A stretch of 64,000 nt of DNA from Bradyrhizobium sp. CCGE-LA001 (GCF_000296215.2 NZ_CP013949.1:1853501-1917500); one strand, 5' to 3'. Counted from the stretch's first letter, positions 53,117-61,825 are shown. Numbers and translations: made by a program. The notes: generated from the sequence alone by a model not told the origin.

Positions 53117-53479
53117 TGTCGTTCCCTCTCTTATTGGCCGCTTGGCGCGGCGGGTTGTTCTCGCGTTAGTTAGATACTAGCAAATGAATTTGTCAATGGC
53201 GAACGGTGAGTTCCCTGCTTGGCGCATCCAGCTTCGCGTCTCCCGGGGCAGCGCAGCGGGTAGCGGTGCGGCTGCAGAGCCGGGCCAGCGGGCTGCGCCT
53301 TCGCTGCAACATGAGGTCCGGCTCCGCAGCGCATCACTCCGTGCTGCGCTGCCTCCGCCCACGAGAGCGACGATGCTCGGCGGGCTAGCTCCGGACCCGG
53401 CGGCCTGAAATTTTTTTTGGCCCGCCCCTTGAAAGCCATTCCTGATTTTCTAAGTCGTTTTTCGCCGCGAGAGCGGTGT
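53117..53479. other. Gene-free intergenic stretch between two divergent operons
   Basis: No gene is visible. The first 80 bases are AT-rich and contain the inverted repeat CAAAT-GA-ATTTG (53181-53192). The rest is very GC-rich (about 53215-53430), with repeated GCAGCGCA-like words, and looks like a degenerate dispersed element. Open frames in it overlap each other on both strands and have no ribosome-binding site. Confidence 0.55.
53181..53192. promoter_or_regulatory. Possible IclR-type operator upstream of the binding-protein gene
   Basis: CAAAT (53181-53185) and ATTTG (53188-53192) form an inverted repeat about 65-76 bp upstream of the start at 53116, within an AT-rich patch in GC-rich surroundings. 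IclR is a candidate binder only because it is encoded in the same operon. Confidence 0.3.
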
Positions 53480-53589
53480 GTCGGATGCCTGACCGGGTCC
53501 GGCACGGGCGCCGGGCTGGCCTTTCGGACCTGTCTGAAATCCCGCCTTGCGCTCCTTCGTATCCATCTTGCTCTTTGGAGGACTTGGTT
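53480..53589 (+). promoter_or_regulatory. ROSE-type RNA thermometer upstream of the small heat-shock gene
   Basis: The 5' leader of the first small Hsp ends in a sequence very like the ROSE hallmark TTGCTCCTTGGAGGAT. Here TTGCTC (53568-53573) faces GGAGGA (53577/53578-53582): U53568-A53582, U53569-G53581, then a bulged G53570, then C53571-G53580, U53572-A53579 and C53573-G53578. The helix masks the Shine-Dalgarno GGAGG at low temperature. Upstream GC-rich stretches (53490-53560) would form the stabilising stems. ROSE elements melt at heat-shock temperature. Confidence 0.85.
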
Positions 53590-54051
53590 ATGAGGACCAG
53601 TTTTGACTTCGCGCCCCTGTGGCGTTCCACCATCGGCTTTGACCACCTGGCCGACCTCGTCGACAGCACGCTGCGCCAGACGACCGAGGACAACTATCCC
53701 CCCTACAACATCGAGCGTTCCGGCGAAGACCATTACCGGATCAGCCTTGCCGTGGCGGGGTTCGGCGCCAACGACATCACCGTGACGGCCGAACAGAACG
53801 CGCTCACCATCGAGGGCAAGAAGCCCGAGACGGCTGCGCGCGAATACCTGTACCAGGGCATCGCCGCGCGCCCGTTCCGGCGCGTGTTCAACCTCGCCGA
53901 CTATGTCCAGGTGAAGCAGGCCTCGTTCCAGGATGGGCTGTTGATCATCGACCTCGTCCGTGAGATTCCGGAAGCGATGAAGCCGCGCCGGATTCCGATC
54001 GCGGGCGCCACTCCTGCGGCATCGCAGATCGAGCAGAAGAAAGCAGCCTAG
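53590..54051 (+). CDS. Small heat-shock protein (Hsp20, class A)
   Basis: A 153-aa alpha-crystallin-domain chaperone. PPYNIERSGEDHYRISLAVA opens the domain, which carries the class A YLYQGIAARPFRRVFNLADY. The start at 53590 sits 8 bases after GGAGGA and follows the ROSE element, so translation is probably heat-gated. Longer upstream frames would run through the thermometer. It holds unfolding proteins in the cytoplasm. The sequence resembles the Bradyrhizobium hspA-type proteins. Confidence 0.93.
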   Translation: MRTSFDFAPLWRSTIGFDHLADLVDSTLRQTTEDNYPPYNIERSGEDHYRISLAVAGFGANDITVTAEQNALTIEGKKPETAAREYLYQGIAARPFRRVFNLADYVQVKQASFQDGLLIIDLVREIPEAMKPRRIPIAGATPAASQIEQKKAA

Positions 54052-54128
54052 ACGCTCGATCGAACCAGTGGCGGGAACGCGGAACGCCGATGTGCGTCCG
54101 CGCTCCCCGATGCATGGAGGAGAGGACA

Positions 54129-54620
54129 ATGGGTTTTCGTGATCTCATTCCCTGGTCAGGGAAACAGGAGCTCGCGCCTGCGCGCGACAATTTCGATCCC
54201 TTCCTGACGCTTCATCGCGAGATGAACCGTCTGTTCGATGACGTCTTCCGCGGCTTCGGCGCGTCCAGCCTGTCGCCGCTGATGGAGGGCCGCTTCGGCT
54301 GGCCGAAGGTCGAGCTCAGCGAGACCGACAAGGCGCTGACGGTCTCGGCCGAGCTGCCCGGAATGACGGAGAAGGACGTTCAGGTCGAGATCGCCAATGG
54401 CGTCTTGACCCTGCGCGGCGAGAAAAAAGCCGAGCGCAACGGAGAAGGCAGATACTTCACCGAGCGCTATTACGGTGCGTTCGAGCGGCAGATCCCGCTG
54501 GAAGGCGTCGAGGAAGACAAGGCCGAGGCATCGTTCAGGAATGGCGTCCTGGCGGTGTCGCTGCCGAAGTCGGAGAAGGAACGCGAAGGCGTCAAGCGCA
54601 TCGCGATCAACACGCACTGA
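54129..54620 (+). CDS. Small heat-shock protein (Hsp20, class C-like)
   Basis: A 163-aa sHsp. It differs from the previous one in having a longer N-terminus (DNFDPFLTLHREMNRLFDDV). KVELSETDKALTVSAELPG and GVLTLRGEKKAERN carry the alpha-crystallin domain, which ends in LAVSLPKSEKERE. This is the Hsp16.6-like class common in many bacteria. GGAGGAGAGG precedes the start. It likely shares the upstream heat-shock mRNA; no second ROSE hallmark is visible in the 77-bp gap. Confidence 0.92.
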   Translation: MGFRDLIPWSGKQELAPARDNFDPFLTLHREMNRLFDDVFRGFGASSLSPLMEGRFGWPKVELSETDKALTVSAELPGMTEKDVQVEIANGVLTLRGEKKAERNGEGRYFTERYYGAFERQIPLEGVEEDKAEASFRNGVLAVSLPKSEKEREGVKRIAINTH

Positions 54621-54706
54621 CATCAAGCGGGACGGCGGCGGTCGGCGCCGCCGTCCATCGTCCACAAATCGATCCCTTGGAAAGGAGCATGAGGGAGGCA
54701 CGACCG

Positions 54707-55042
54707 ATGACCAACGTGAACACCAATGCCGGTACTCTCAACCCGCTGTTTCATCCCGCTGCCCATTACGATTCGCCCGCCGACGTCCTGAACGCGGAGG
54801 AGCTCTCCGCGCCGGAAAAGCGTATCATCCTGTCGTCCTGGGCGTCTGACATGTATGCGGTCGAATCCTGTCCGGCGCTGCGCGAGATACCGGGCATGAA
54901 CCACACCATCCGGCTTGCCGATGTCCTGGCGGCGTTGCGCAAGCTCGACGGCGACAATGACAATGACGATCCGCCACGCGGGGGCGGCGTCCCGATGCGG
55001 CTGCGGCGGCCCTGGGCCGCCGCGGAGAGGCGGGCCGCATGA
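54707..55042 (+). CDS. Small conserved-looking protein in the heat-shock operon
   Basis: A 111-aa protein that was not recognised. It contains SPADVLNAEELSAPEKRIIL and SSWASDMYAVESCPALREIP, a compact helical head, then an acidic patch DGDNDNDDPPRGGG and a basic C-terminus. The start at 54707 has GGGAGGCA upstream. Lying between a small Hsp gene and a DegP-like protease gene suggests a stress role. The stop overlaps the next tiny ORF by ATGA. Confidence 0.7.
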   Translation: MTNVNTNAGTLNPLFHPAAHYDSPADVLNAEELSAPEKRIILSSWASDMYAVESCPALREIPGMNHTIRLADVLAALRKLDGDNDNDDPPRGGGVPMRLRRPWAAAERRAA

Positions 55043-55149
55043 TCTTCACCCAGACCGTCCTGGCGCTCGTGCTGCTCGGCCAGGCCTCGGCGGCGCTCGC
55101 ACTTCCTTATCTCGTCATGCACGGCCTCGTCGCCGCACCGCGTGACTGA
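55039..55149 (+). CDS. 36-residue hydrophobic peptide between heat-shock genes
   Basis: A 36-codon ORF overlapping the previous stop by ATGA. Residues 1-20 (MIFTQTVLALVLLGQASAAL) form a single hydrophobic span, and the end is LVMHGLVAAPRD. It may be a small membrane protein or a translational coupling element. No homologue can be named. It ends 47 bp before the protease gene start. Confidence 0.4.
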   Translation: MIFTQTVLALVLLGQASAALALPYLVMHGLVAAPRD

Positions 55150-55195
55150 GGCCTCGAAGTCTCTCACATCCCCGGTTCAGTGGCAGGTGATCAAG

Positions 55196-56302
55196 ATGAA
55201 TGTCGTGCGTTTGCTTTCGCTGGCATTGCTGGTGCTCGCGCTTATGGCACCGCAGCCGGCCGCTGGCCAAATTCCAGACCTGAAGACAGGCGGCCCGGTG
55301 CCGACCCTGGCGCCATTGGTGCGCCAGGTGACGCCCGCCGTCGTCAACATCTCCGTGCATGGCCGCGTGCGCGAGGACAATCCGCTCTATCGCGACCCGC
55401 TCTTCCGCGAATTCTTCGACGTTCCTCGCCAGATCGAGAAGGAGGTCAACGCGACCGGTTCCGGCGTCATCGTCGACGCCCAGCGTGGCTATGTCCTGAC
55501 CAACAATCACGTCGTCGAAGGCACTTCCGCCGTTCAGATCACCAGCAAGGACGGCCGGCAATTTTCGGCCAAGGTCATCGGCCGCGATCCACCGACTGAC
55601 ATTGCTGTGCTCCAGATCCAGAACCCATCCGGGCTCAAGGCGCTTGCCTTCGGCGACAGCGACGGCCTCGACGTCGGCGATTTCGTGCTGGCGATCGGCA
55701 ACCCTTTCGGCCTCGGCCAGACCGTGACATCAGGCCTCGTCAGTGCGCTTGGCCGGACCGGCCTCGGCAAGCAGGGCTATGAAGATTTCATCCAGACCGA
55801 TGCTGCGATCAATCCGGGCAATTCCGGCGGGGCGCTGGTCAGCCTGCGCGGCGAACTGGTCGGCATCAACTCGGCCATCATCTCGCCTGCCGGCGGCAAT
55901 GTCGGCATCGGCTTTGCGATTCCGGTCAATATGGCACGGAAGGTCATGGAGCAGATCGTCGCCAAGGGCCGGGTCGAGCGCGGCCGCATCGGCGTCTCCC
56001 TGAAGGACCTGCATCCATCGGTCAACAAGGGATTGAACCAGGGTGCCGTCATCGCGGAGATCGCGGCGGATTCACCCGCGGAGCAGGCAGGACTGCGCAA
56101 GGGCGATATCATCACCCGGGCTGACGACCGCCCGATCCGCACCGCCGCCCAGCTCCGCAACACGATCGGCCTAGCGCGCATCGGCGAGGAAGTGAAGCTC
56201 ACCTTGTTGCGCAATGGCACACCGCTCGCGGCCGTGGTGAGAGTAGCGCCCACGCCCGAAGCGAGCAGCGCCGCCGCCGGCGGCAATCGCTTGGTCCGCT
56301 AG
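55196..56302 (+). CDS. DegP/HtrA-family periplasmic serine protease
   Basis: A 368-aa protein with a signal peptide (MNVVRLLSLALLVLALMAPQ). The catalytic triad is His105 (TNNHVVEG), Asp135 (TDIAVLQI) and Ser210 (NPGNSGGAL). Only one C-terminal PDZ domain (about residues 265-350) is visible; DegP has two, so the architecture is DegS-like, but there is a cleavable signal peptide. It degrades or refolds damaged envelope proteins. degP in an sHsp operon has been reported in Bradyrhizobium japonicum. Confidence 0.92.
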   Translation: MNVVRLLSLALLVLALMAPQPAAGQIPDLKTGGPVPTLAPLVRQVTPAVVNISVHGRVREDNPLYRDPLFREFFDVPRQIEKEVNATGSGVIVDAQRGYVLTNNHVVEGTSAVQITSKDGRQFSAKVIGRDPPTDIAVLQIQNPSGLKALAFGDSDGLDVGDFVLAIGNPFGLGQTVTSGLVSALGRTGLGKQGYEDFIQTDAAINPGNSGGALVSLRGELVGINSAIISPAGGNVGIGFAIPVNMARKVMEQIVAKGRVERGRIGVSLKDLHPSVNKGLNQGAVIAEIAADSPAEQAGLRKGDIITRADDRPIRTAAQLRNTIGLARIGEEVKLTLLRNGTPLAAVVRVAPTPEASSAAAGGNRLVR

Positions 56303-56447
56303 CGGTTTGCGCCGCGTGGTGATCCAGGTCGCCAAGGAGGAGTCCACTCATCGAAGTTCCACCGGCCGATTGCCCCGCGTTCGGCCATATCCAAACGTTC
56401 TGCCGCCATATTTGAGCGGGAGTGATCCACCTGAGGGAGGCACTCCG

Positions 56448-56843
56448 ATGACCAAGGCTTTGATCACCGCCATTGCAATGCTGGCATTTGTGCCGGCGAG
56501 TGCGCTTGCGCAGGAGCGCGCGGGCTCGGCAGCGCTCGGTGCCTTGTCAGGCGCGGTCGTACTGGGTCCGGTCGGAGCCGTCGCCGGAGCCTTGGTCGGC
56601 TACACTGCCGGACCCTCGATCGCCCGGTCCTGGGGCCTGAAGGGCTCGCAATCGGCAAGACACCGGCAGCCGCCCCGTCGCGCGGCCGCAACCCGCGTCC
56701 CGCCGCGCACGCGCGAGGCGATGAATGCCAACGGCCAGATGCGAGCTGCCGGCAATCCGCCGCCGGTTCAGGCCGCGCCCGTCCAAGCCGCGCCTGCGGC
56801 GCCCGTGCAAGTCGCAACGCCGCCCGTTCAGGGCTTCGACTGA
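56448..56843 (+). CDS. Small exported glycine-zipper-like protein
   Basis: A 131-aa protein. The signal peptide is KALITAIAMLAFVPASALAQ. A following Gly/Ala-rich hydrophobic segment (GALSGAVVLGPVGAVAGALV, about residues 26-45) has glycine-zipper spacing and probably inserts in a membrane. A Pro/Ala/Gln-rich tail follows. GAGGGAGG precedes the start. Function unknown; such proteins are often stress-related. Confidence 0.75.
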   Translation: MTKALITAIAMLAFVPASALAQERAGSAALGALSGAVVLGPVGAVAGALVGYTAGPSIARSWGLKGSQSARHRQPPRRAAATRVPPRTREAMNANGQMRAAGNPPPVQAAPVQAAPAAPVQVATPPVQGFD

Positions 56844-56847
56844 GGCC

Positions 56848-57699
56848 TCAGGGCTGTCCGAGGATCTTCTTCGCGGCGCGCAGATGCGGCTTGTCGATCA
56901 TCTGGCCGTCGAGCCGGAGCGTGCCGGAATTGGGATTGCTCGCGAAGGCCGCAATGACCTTCTCCGCCCATATGCGTTCGGCTTGCGTCGGCGCAAACGC
57001 GGCGTTGACGACGTCGACATGCTTGGGATGGATCAGCGCCTTCGCCGAAAAGCCGTCGCGCCGGGCGGCGCGCGTTTCAGCCTCTAGGCCCGCGAGATTG
57101 TCGATGTCGGTATAGACCGTGTCGATCGGCGCGACCTCGGCGGCGGCCGCCGCCATCAGGCAGAGATCACGCGCGAGGCGGTAAGGACTGTGGAACACGC
57201 CGCCCGAGGATTTTTCGGTGGCGCCGAGCGAGGCCGAGAGGTCTTCCGCGCCCCACATCAGGCCGGCGAGGCGAGGAGAGCAGTTCTTGTAGCTGCCGAG
57301 GCCGAAGATCGAGCCGGCGGTCTCCGTCGCGACGCAGATGATGCGCGTGGTGCCGACGGCAATGCCGGATGCCGCCTCGAACGCTTCGAGCCAGGCTGCC
57401 ACCTGCCGCACGTCGTCGCCGCCTTGCGATTTCGGCAAGACGATGCCGTCGGGCTTGCCCGGCATCACGGCGGCCAGGTCGGCGAGCGTCATCCCGGTGT
57501 CGAGCGCGTTGACGCGGACATAGAGCTTGTGCGGGCCGCGGGTGCCCTTCAACATCGCCAGCGTCAGCGAACGCGCCTCGGGCTTTTTCTCCGTGACCAC
57601 GGAATCCTCGAGATCGATGATCAGCGCGTCGGCCTTGCCTTCGCGCGCCTTATCGAATTTGCGCGGGGAATCGCCCGGCACGAACAGCATCGAACGCAT
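56848..57699 (-). CDS. CitE-like CoA-ester lyase (HpcH/HpaI family)
   Basis: A 283-aa TIM-barrel lyase. MRSMLFVPGDSPRKFDKARE opens the family, with ADALIIDLEDSVVTEKKPEAR (Asp/Glu metal site) next and GLMWGAEDLSASLGATE later. Family members cleave citramalyl-, malyl- or citryl-CoA. The start shares one base with the MaoC stop (TGATG), which indicates co-transcription. It ends 5 bp after the heat-shock operon and converges on it. Confidence 0.88.
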   Translation of the reverse strand: MRSMLFVPGDSPRKFDKAREGKADALIIDLEDSVVTEKKPEARSLTLAMLKGTRGPHKLYVRVNALDTGMTLADLAAVMPGKPDGIVLPKSQGGDDVRQVAAWLEAFEAASGIAVGTTRIICVATETAGSIFGLGSYKNCSPRLAGLMWGAEDLSASLGATEKSSGGVFHSPYRLARDLCLMAAAAAEVAPIDTVYTDIDNLAGLEAETRAARRDGFSAKALIHPKHVDVVNAAFAPTQAERIWAEKVIAAFASNPNSGTLRLDGQMIDKPHLRAAKKILGQP

Positions 57700-58151
57700 C
57701 AGACGGGCCTCTTGTGCATCATCGCCATGCGCCGGCATCTGCCGACGATCTCGTCGTTCTGGTTGAGGGCGTGGTGCTCGAACTCGACGATGCCTGCTTT
57801 GGGCCGCGATTTCGATTCCCGCAACGAAAGCACCTTCGTCGTCGCCCGCAACGTGTCGCCATGGAAGACCGGCTTCGGAAAGGTGACGTCGGTCATGCCG
57901 AGATTGGCAACGGTCGTCCCCAGGGTCGTATCATAGACCGTCATCCCGATCATGATGCCGAGGGTGTAAAGGCTGTTGAAAATGCGCTGGCCGAATTCGG
58001 TCTTTTCGGAGAAATGGGCGTCGATGTGCAGCGGCTGCGGATTGAGCGTGAGCAGGCTGAACAGGGTGTTGTCCATCTCCGTGACGGTCCGGGTCAGCGG
58101 ATGCCTGAACTCCTGGCCCACCGAAAAGTCCTCGAAGTAAAGTCCGGCCAT
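57699..58151 (-). CDS. MaoC-like hydratase (mesaconyl/itaconyl-CoA hydratase type)
   Basis: A 150-aa hot-dog enzyme. LYFEDFSVGQEFRHPLTRTV, then LNPQPLHIDAHFSEKTEFGQ, contains the catalytic Asp/His of MaoC hydratases. GGGAGGA precedes the start at 58151. With the adjacent CitE-like lyase, an itaconyl- or mesaconyl-CoA hydratase role is plausible. It diverges from the acyl-CoA dehydrogenase gene across about 230 bp. Confidence 0.88.
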   Translation of the reverse strand: MAGLYFEDFSVGQEFRHPLTRTVTEMDNTLFSLLTLNPQPLHIDAHFSEKTEFGQRIFNSLYTLGIMIGMTVYDTTLGTTVANLGMTDVTFPKPVFHGDTLRATTKVLSLRESKSRPKAGIVEFEHHALNQNDEIVGRCRRMAMMHKRPV

Positions 58152-58382
58152 CGCGGTTTCCTCCCTGCGAAATAACGGCGCGCTCTTCGCGTCGCGCCGC
58201 ATGACCCTATGCATGCTACACACAGTCGAGGGACAAATTCACGTATCTGTACCCGGTTTTTCAAGTTAAGAACGCGGAGAGAGGGTACGTCCGGGCGCAG
58301 CAATCGGCCACGGCCTTTGAGTGGGAAACGCGAGAGGAGGGAGATTGCGCGGTCGCGGCTCCCGACAAAGGAGGTCACGGAC

Positions 58383-59549
58383 ATGGATTTCGCGCTCACC
58401 GATCAGCAGGAAGCCATTCGCGACGCCATCGCCAAGATCTGCGAGGGCTTTCCCGATGCGTACTGGCTGAAGAAGGATCACGACGGCGGCTTCCCGCATG
58501 ACTTCCACAAGGCGCTGGCCGATGCGGGCTGGCTCGGCATCTGCGTGCCGGAGGAATATGGCGGCTCGGGGCTCGGCATCACGGAAGCTGCGATCATGAT
58601 GCGCACCATCGCGGAGTCCGGCGCCGGCATGTCCGGTGCCTCCGCGGTGCACATCAACGTGTTCGGGCTCAATCCGGTGGTCGTGTTCGGCACCGAAGAG
58701 CAGCGCAGGCGGATGCTGCCGCCGATGGTCGAGGGCCGCGAGAAGGCGTGCTTCGCCGTCACCGAGCCCAACACCGGCCTCAATACCACCCAGCTCAAGA
58801 CCCGCGCGGTCGCCAAGAACGACCGCTACATCGTCAACGGCCAGAAGGTGTGGATCTCGACCGCGCAGGTCGCGCACAAGATCCTGCTGCTGGCGCGCAC
58901 GACGCCGCTGGAAGAGGTGCGCTCGCCGACCCACGGGCTCAGCCTGTTCTACACCGATTTCGACCGCAACAGGATCAAGGTCCACGAGATCGAGAAGATG
59001 GGCCGCAAGATCGTCGATTCCAACGAGCTGTTCTTCGAGGACTTCGAGATTCCGATGGAGGACCGGATCGGCGAGGAAGGCAAGGGCTTCGAATACATCC
59101 TCGAAGGCATGAACCCGGAGCGCATTCTGATCGCCGCGGAGGCTGTTGGGCTCGGCAAGCTCGCGCTGTCGCGCGCGACCGAATATGCCAAGACACGCGT
59201 GGTGTTTAACCGGCCGATCGGCAAGAACCAGGGCATCCAGCATCCGCTCGCGGTGAACTGGGTCGAGCTCGAGGCCGCCTGGCTGATGGTGATGTCGGCG
59301 GCCTGGCAATACGACAAGGGCATGCCGTGCGGCGCGGCGGCCAATGCCGCGAAATATCTCGCGGGCGAGGCCGGCTTCTCCGCCTGCGAGCAGGCGGTGA
59401 TGACCCATGGCGGCTTCGGCTACGCCAAGGAATTCCACGTCGAGCGCTATCTGCGCGAGGTGCTGATCCCGCGCATCGCGCCGGTCAGCCCGCAGCTTGC
59501 GCTCAGCTTCATCGCAGAAAAGGTGCTGGGGCTCGCGAAGTCGTATTGA
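58383..59549 (+). CDS. Acyl-CoA dehydrogenase
   Basis: A 388-aa flavoenzyme. FALTDQQEAIRDAIAKICEG starts the family; CFAVTEPNTGLNTTQLKTRA binds FAD and substrate; GRKIVDSNELFFEDFEIPME is characteristic. The catalytic region GGFGYAKEFHVERYLREVL closes it. AAAGGAGG precedes the start. It oxidises an acyl-CoA to enoyl-CoA and passes electrons to ETF. It converges on the CoA ligase gene. Confidence 0.92.
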   Translation: MDFALTDQQEAIRDAIAKICEGFPDAYWLKKDHDGGFPHDFHKALADAGWLGICVPEEYGGSGLGITEAAIMMRTIAESGAGMSGASAVHINVFGLNPVVVFGTEEQRRRMLPPMVEGREKACFAVTEPNTGLNTTQLKTRAVAKNDRYIVNGQKVWISTAQVAHKILLLARTTPLEEVRSPTHGLSLFYTDFDRNRIKVHEIEKMGRKIVDSNELFFEDFEIPMEDRIGEEGKGFEYILEGMNPERILIAAEAVGLGKLALSRATEYAKTRVVFNRPIGKNQGIQHPLAVNWVELEAAWLMVMSAAWQYDKGMPCGAAANAAKYLAGEAGFSACEQAVMTHGGFGYAKEFHVERYLREVLIPRIAPVSPQLALSFIAEKVLGLAKSY

Positions 59550-59581
59550 ACGGCTGTTCCGAGCCAGCCGACAAGGCCGTT

Positions 59582-61156
59582 CTATTCGGCGGCAATCCGT
59601 TCCATCGCCATGGCACGAAGCCGGGCGCGCTGGATCTTGACGCCGTTGGCGCTGTCGGTGACCGGAAAGGCGTCCACGACATAGATCCGCGCCGGCACCT
59701 TGTAGCCGGCGAGTCGCTCACGCAGATGGGCGGTCAGCGCTTCCTGCCGCGGCGGCTCTCCGGCCGCGATCACGAAGGCAACGCAGCGCGCCTGACCCTT
59801 GAAATCGACCGCTACGACCTGGGCATCGGCAACGCCGGCGCAGGATTTGAGCTCGTCCTCGATTTCGCCGGGCGCGACCAGGAAGCCGCCGAGCCGCATT
59901 GCATCGCCGGCGCGGGTCTCGTACACGAACGAGCCATCGCCGCGAACCCGGCCGATGTCGCCGGTGCGAAAGAACCCGTCGGCGGTGAGCGCCTCGCGCG
60001 TCGCCTCGGGATTGCTAAAATAGCCGAGGAAGCGTGACGGTGCGCTGATCTCGATCTCGCCCGAGACGCCGCTGGCCGCCAGCTCGCCGGTCTCGACATC
60101 GCGGATGCGGACTTTCGCGTCCGGCGACATCGGCCAACCGCCACCTTCGATGCGGTCGGCAAAGGCGTCGCTGCTACGGCTGATCGAGAACAGCGCCTGC
60201 ACCTCGCTCGAACCGTAGAGGCCGAACAGCTTCATGCCGCGCGCCTCCGCCTCCACGGCCAGCTCGCGCCAGCCGGGTTGGAACGCAGCGAAGCCGCAGA
60301 CTTGGAGCTTAGGAAACGGATGTGGCGCGTCGGTGAGCGCGAGGATGCGGCGGAACATCTCGTCCGAGCCGAAGGAATGCGTGATCCCATGCTCGCTGAG
60401 GATCTTCAGCGCCGGCGCTGCTTCGAAAGCGTCGAGGACATGGATGGTCGCGCGCGCCGCGATGAAACCGAGCAGGCTCGTCATGCCAAACGTGCCGCAG
60501 AACGGCAGCATGGCCAGCAGCGAATGGCGTTGCGGGTCAAGCTCAAGCGCTCGGGCGACGGAAACAGCGTGGGTGGCCAGCGTCCGCTGCGAATGCGCGA
60601 CGAGCTTCGGCCCTTTTGTCGTGCCCGACGTGGTGTAGAGCAGGACCGGCAGGTCGACATCCTCCTGGGCCGGCGGGGCGGGCGGATAGGACCGGTCGAA
60701 GGCATCGAACCGAACACAGGGCCAGTGGGCGGGCATCGCATCCGCACCGATCACCGCGAGCTGTCGCAGTGCGGGCACCTCGTCCTTGGCAACGTCGCCC
60801 AGAATGGCAGCAAACTCGATCGAACGGAACGCGGCCTCGACCACCATCAGCTTGGCACCGCAGACACGAAGCAGGTGCGCGACTTCCGCGCTGCGGTAGC
60901 GCGTATTGACGGCGCCGACGACCGCGCCGAGGCGGGCGGCGGCGAACAGCAGCGCAATCCATTCGATCCGGTTGACCAGCCAGACCGCGACGACGTCGCC
61001 CTTGCCGACGCCCTGCGCGGCGAGCCAGGCCGCGGTCTGCTCCACCTTGCTCGAAAATTCCACCCGCGAGACCGCAGTGCCGTCGAACAGGAACGCGGGG
61101 GCGGCGGCAGGCTCCGTGCCGATCAGCGAGTGAAGCGAAAATGGATTGGCGCTCAT
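59582..61156 (-). CDS. AMP-forming acyl-CoA ligase
   Basis: A 524-aa ANL enzyme. The AMP-binding P-loop-like motif is LYTTSGTTKGPKLVAHSQ, followed by FGLYGSSEVQALFS (A5), FFRTGDIGRV (A8) and AINSGK-like ADSANGVKIQRARL with the catalytic Lys. It activates a carboxylic acid as acyl-CoA. The start is uncertain: 61156 or 61183; neither has a strong ribosome-binding site. It lies 33 bp downstream of upp. Confidence 0.9.
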   Translation of the reverse strand: MSANPFSLHSLIGTEPAAAPAFLFDGTAVSRVEFSSKVEQTAAWLAAQGVGKGDVVAVWLVNRIEWIALLFAAARLGAVVGAVNTRYRSAEVAHLLRVCGAKLMVVEAAFRSIEFAAILGDVAKDEVPALRQLAVIGADAMPAHWPCVRFDAFDRSYPPAPPAQEDVDLPVLLYTTSGTTKGPKLVAHSQRTLATHAVSVARALELDPQRHSLLAMLPFCGTFGMTSLLGFIAARATIHVLDAFEAAPALKILSEHGITHSFGSDEMFRRILALTDAPHPFPKLQVCGFAAFQPGWRELAVEAEARGMKLFGLYGSSEVQALFSISRSSDAFADRIEGGGWPMSPDAKVRIRDVETGELAASGVSGEIEISAPSRFLGYFSNPEATREALTADGFFRTGDIGRVRGDGSFVYETRAGDAMRLGGFLVAPGEIEDELKSCAGVADAQVVAVDFKGQARCVAFVIAAGEPPRQEALTAHLRERLAGYKVPARIYVVDAFPVTDSANGVKIQRARLRAMAMERIAAE

Positions 61157-61189
61157 GGCAATCGGACTAACCGGATCGCGCATGCCTGT

Positions 61190-61825
61190 CTACTTGGTGC
61201 CGAACATCCGGTCGCCGGCATCACCCAGGCCCGGCACGATGTAGCCGTGGTCGTTGAGCCGCTCATCGATCGCGGCGGTCCATACCGGCACGTCCGGATG
61301 CTCACTTTGGAACTGCGCGATGCCCTCGGGCGCGGCCAGAAGGCAGACGAAGCGGATGTCGCGTGCACCCCGTGCCTTGAGCAGGGAAGCGCCGGCGCAG
61401 GCCGAGTTGCCGGTCGCGAGCATCGGGTCCATCAGGATCACGGTGCGGTCGGACAAGTCCTGCGGCGCCTTGAAGTAATATTCCACGGCCTGCAACGTCT
61501 CGGGGTCGCGGTAGAGCCCGATATGGGCGATGCGCGCCGACGGCATCAGCGCCAGCATGCCGTCGAGAAAGCCGACACCGGCGCGCAGGATCGGCGCCAG
61601 CGTGAGCTTCTTGCCGGCGATCTTGGGCGCCTGCATCGGCGCGATCGGCGTTTCGATGTCCACCAGCTCCAGCGGCAGGTCGCGCGTCACCTCGTAACCC
61701 AGCAGCATCCCGATCTCGTTCAGGATCTCGCGAAAGCTCTTGGTCGAGCGGTCCTTCTCCCGCATCAGCGAGAGCTTGTGCTGGACCAGGGGATGGGCGA
61801 CGACGTTGACGTTGCTGGTGCTCAT
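61190..61825 (-). CDS. upp: Uracil phosphoribosyltransferase
   Basis: A 211-aa PRTase. NVVAHPLVQHKLSLMREKDR starts the family. The PRPP loop is TVILMDPMLATGNSA and the uracil-contact end is YIVPGLGDAGDRMFGTK. It salvages uracil to UMP in the cytoplasm. The minus-strand start at 61825 has few strong upstream marks. Confidence 0.95.
   Translation of the reverse strand: MSTSNVNVVAHPLVQHKLSLMREKDRSTKSFREILNEIGMLLGYEVTRDLPLELVDIETPIAPMQAPKIAGKKLTLAPILRAGVGFLDGMLALMPSARIAHIGLYRDPETLQAVEYYFKAPQDLSDRTVILMDPMLATGNSACAGASLLKARGARDIRFVCLLAAPEGIAQFQSEHPDVPVWTAAIDERLNDHGYIVPGLGDAGDRMFGTK

Noticed and set aside
53184..53408. Overlapping small frames on both strands in the GC-rich intergenic stretch
   Set aside because: They appear in several frames at once, which is a sign of low-complexity GC-rich DNA rather than genes.
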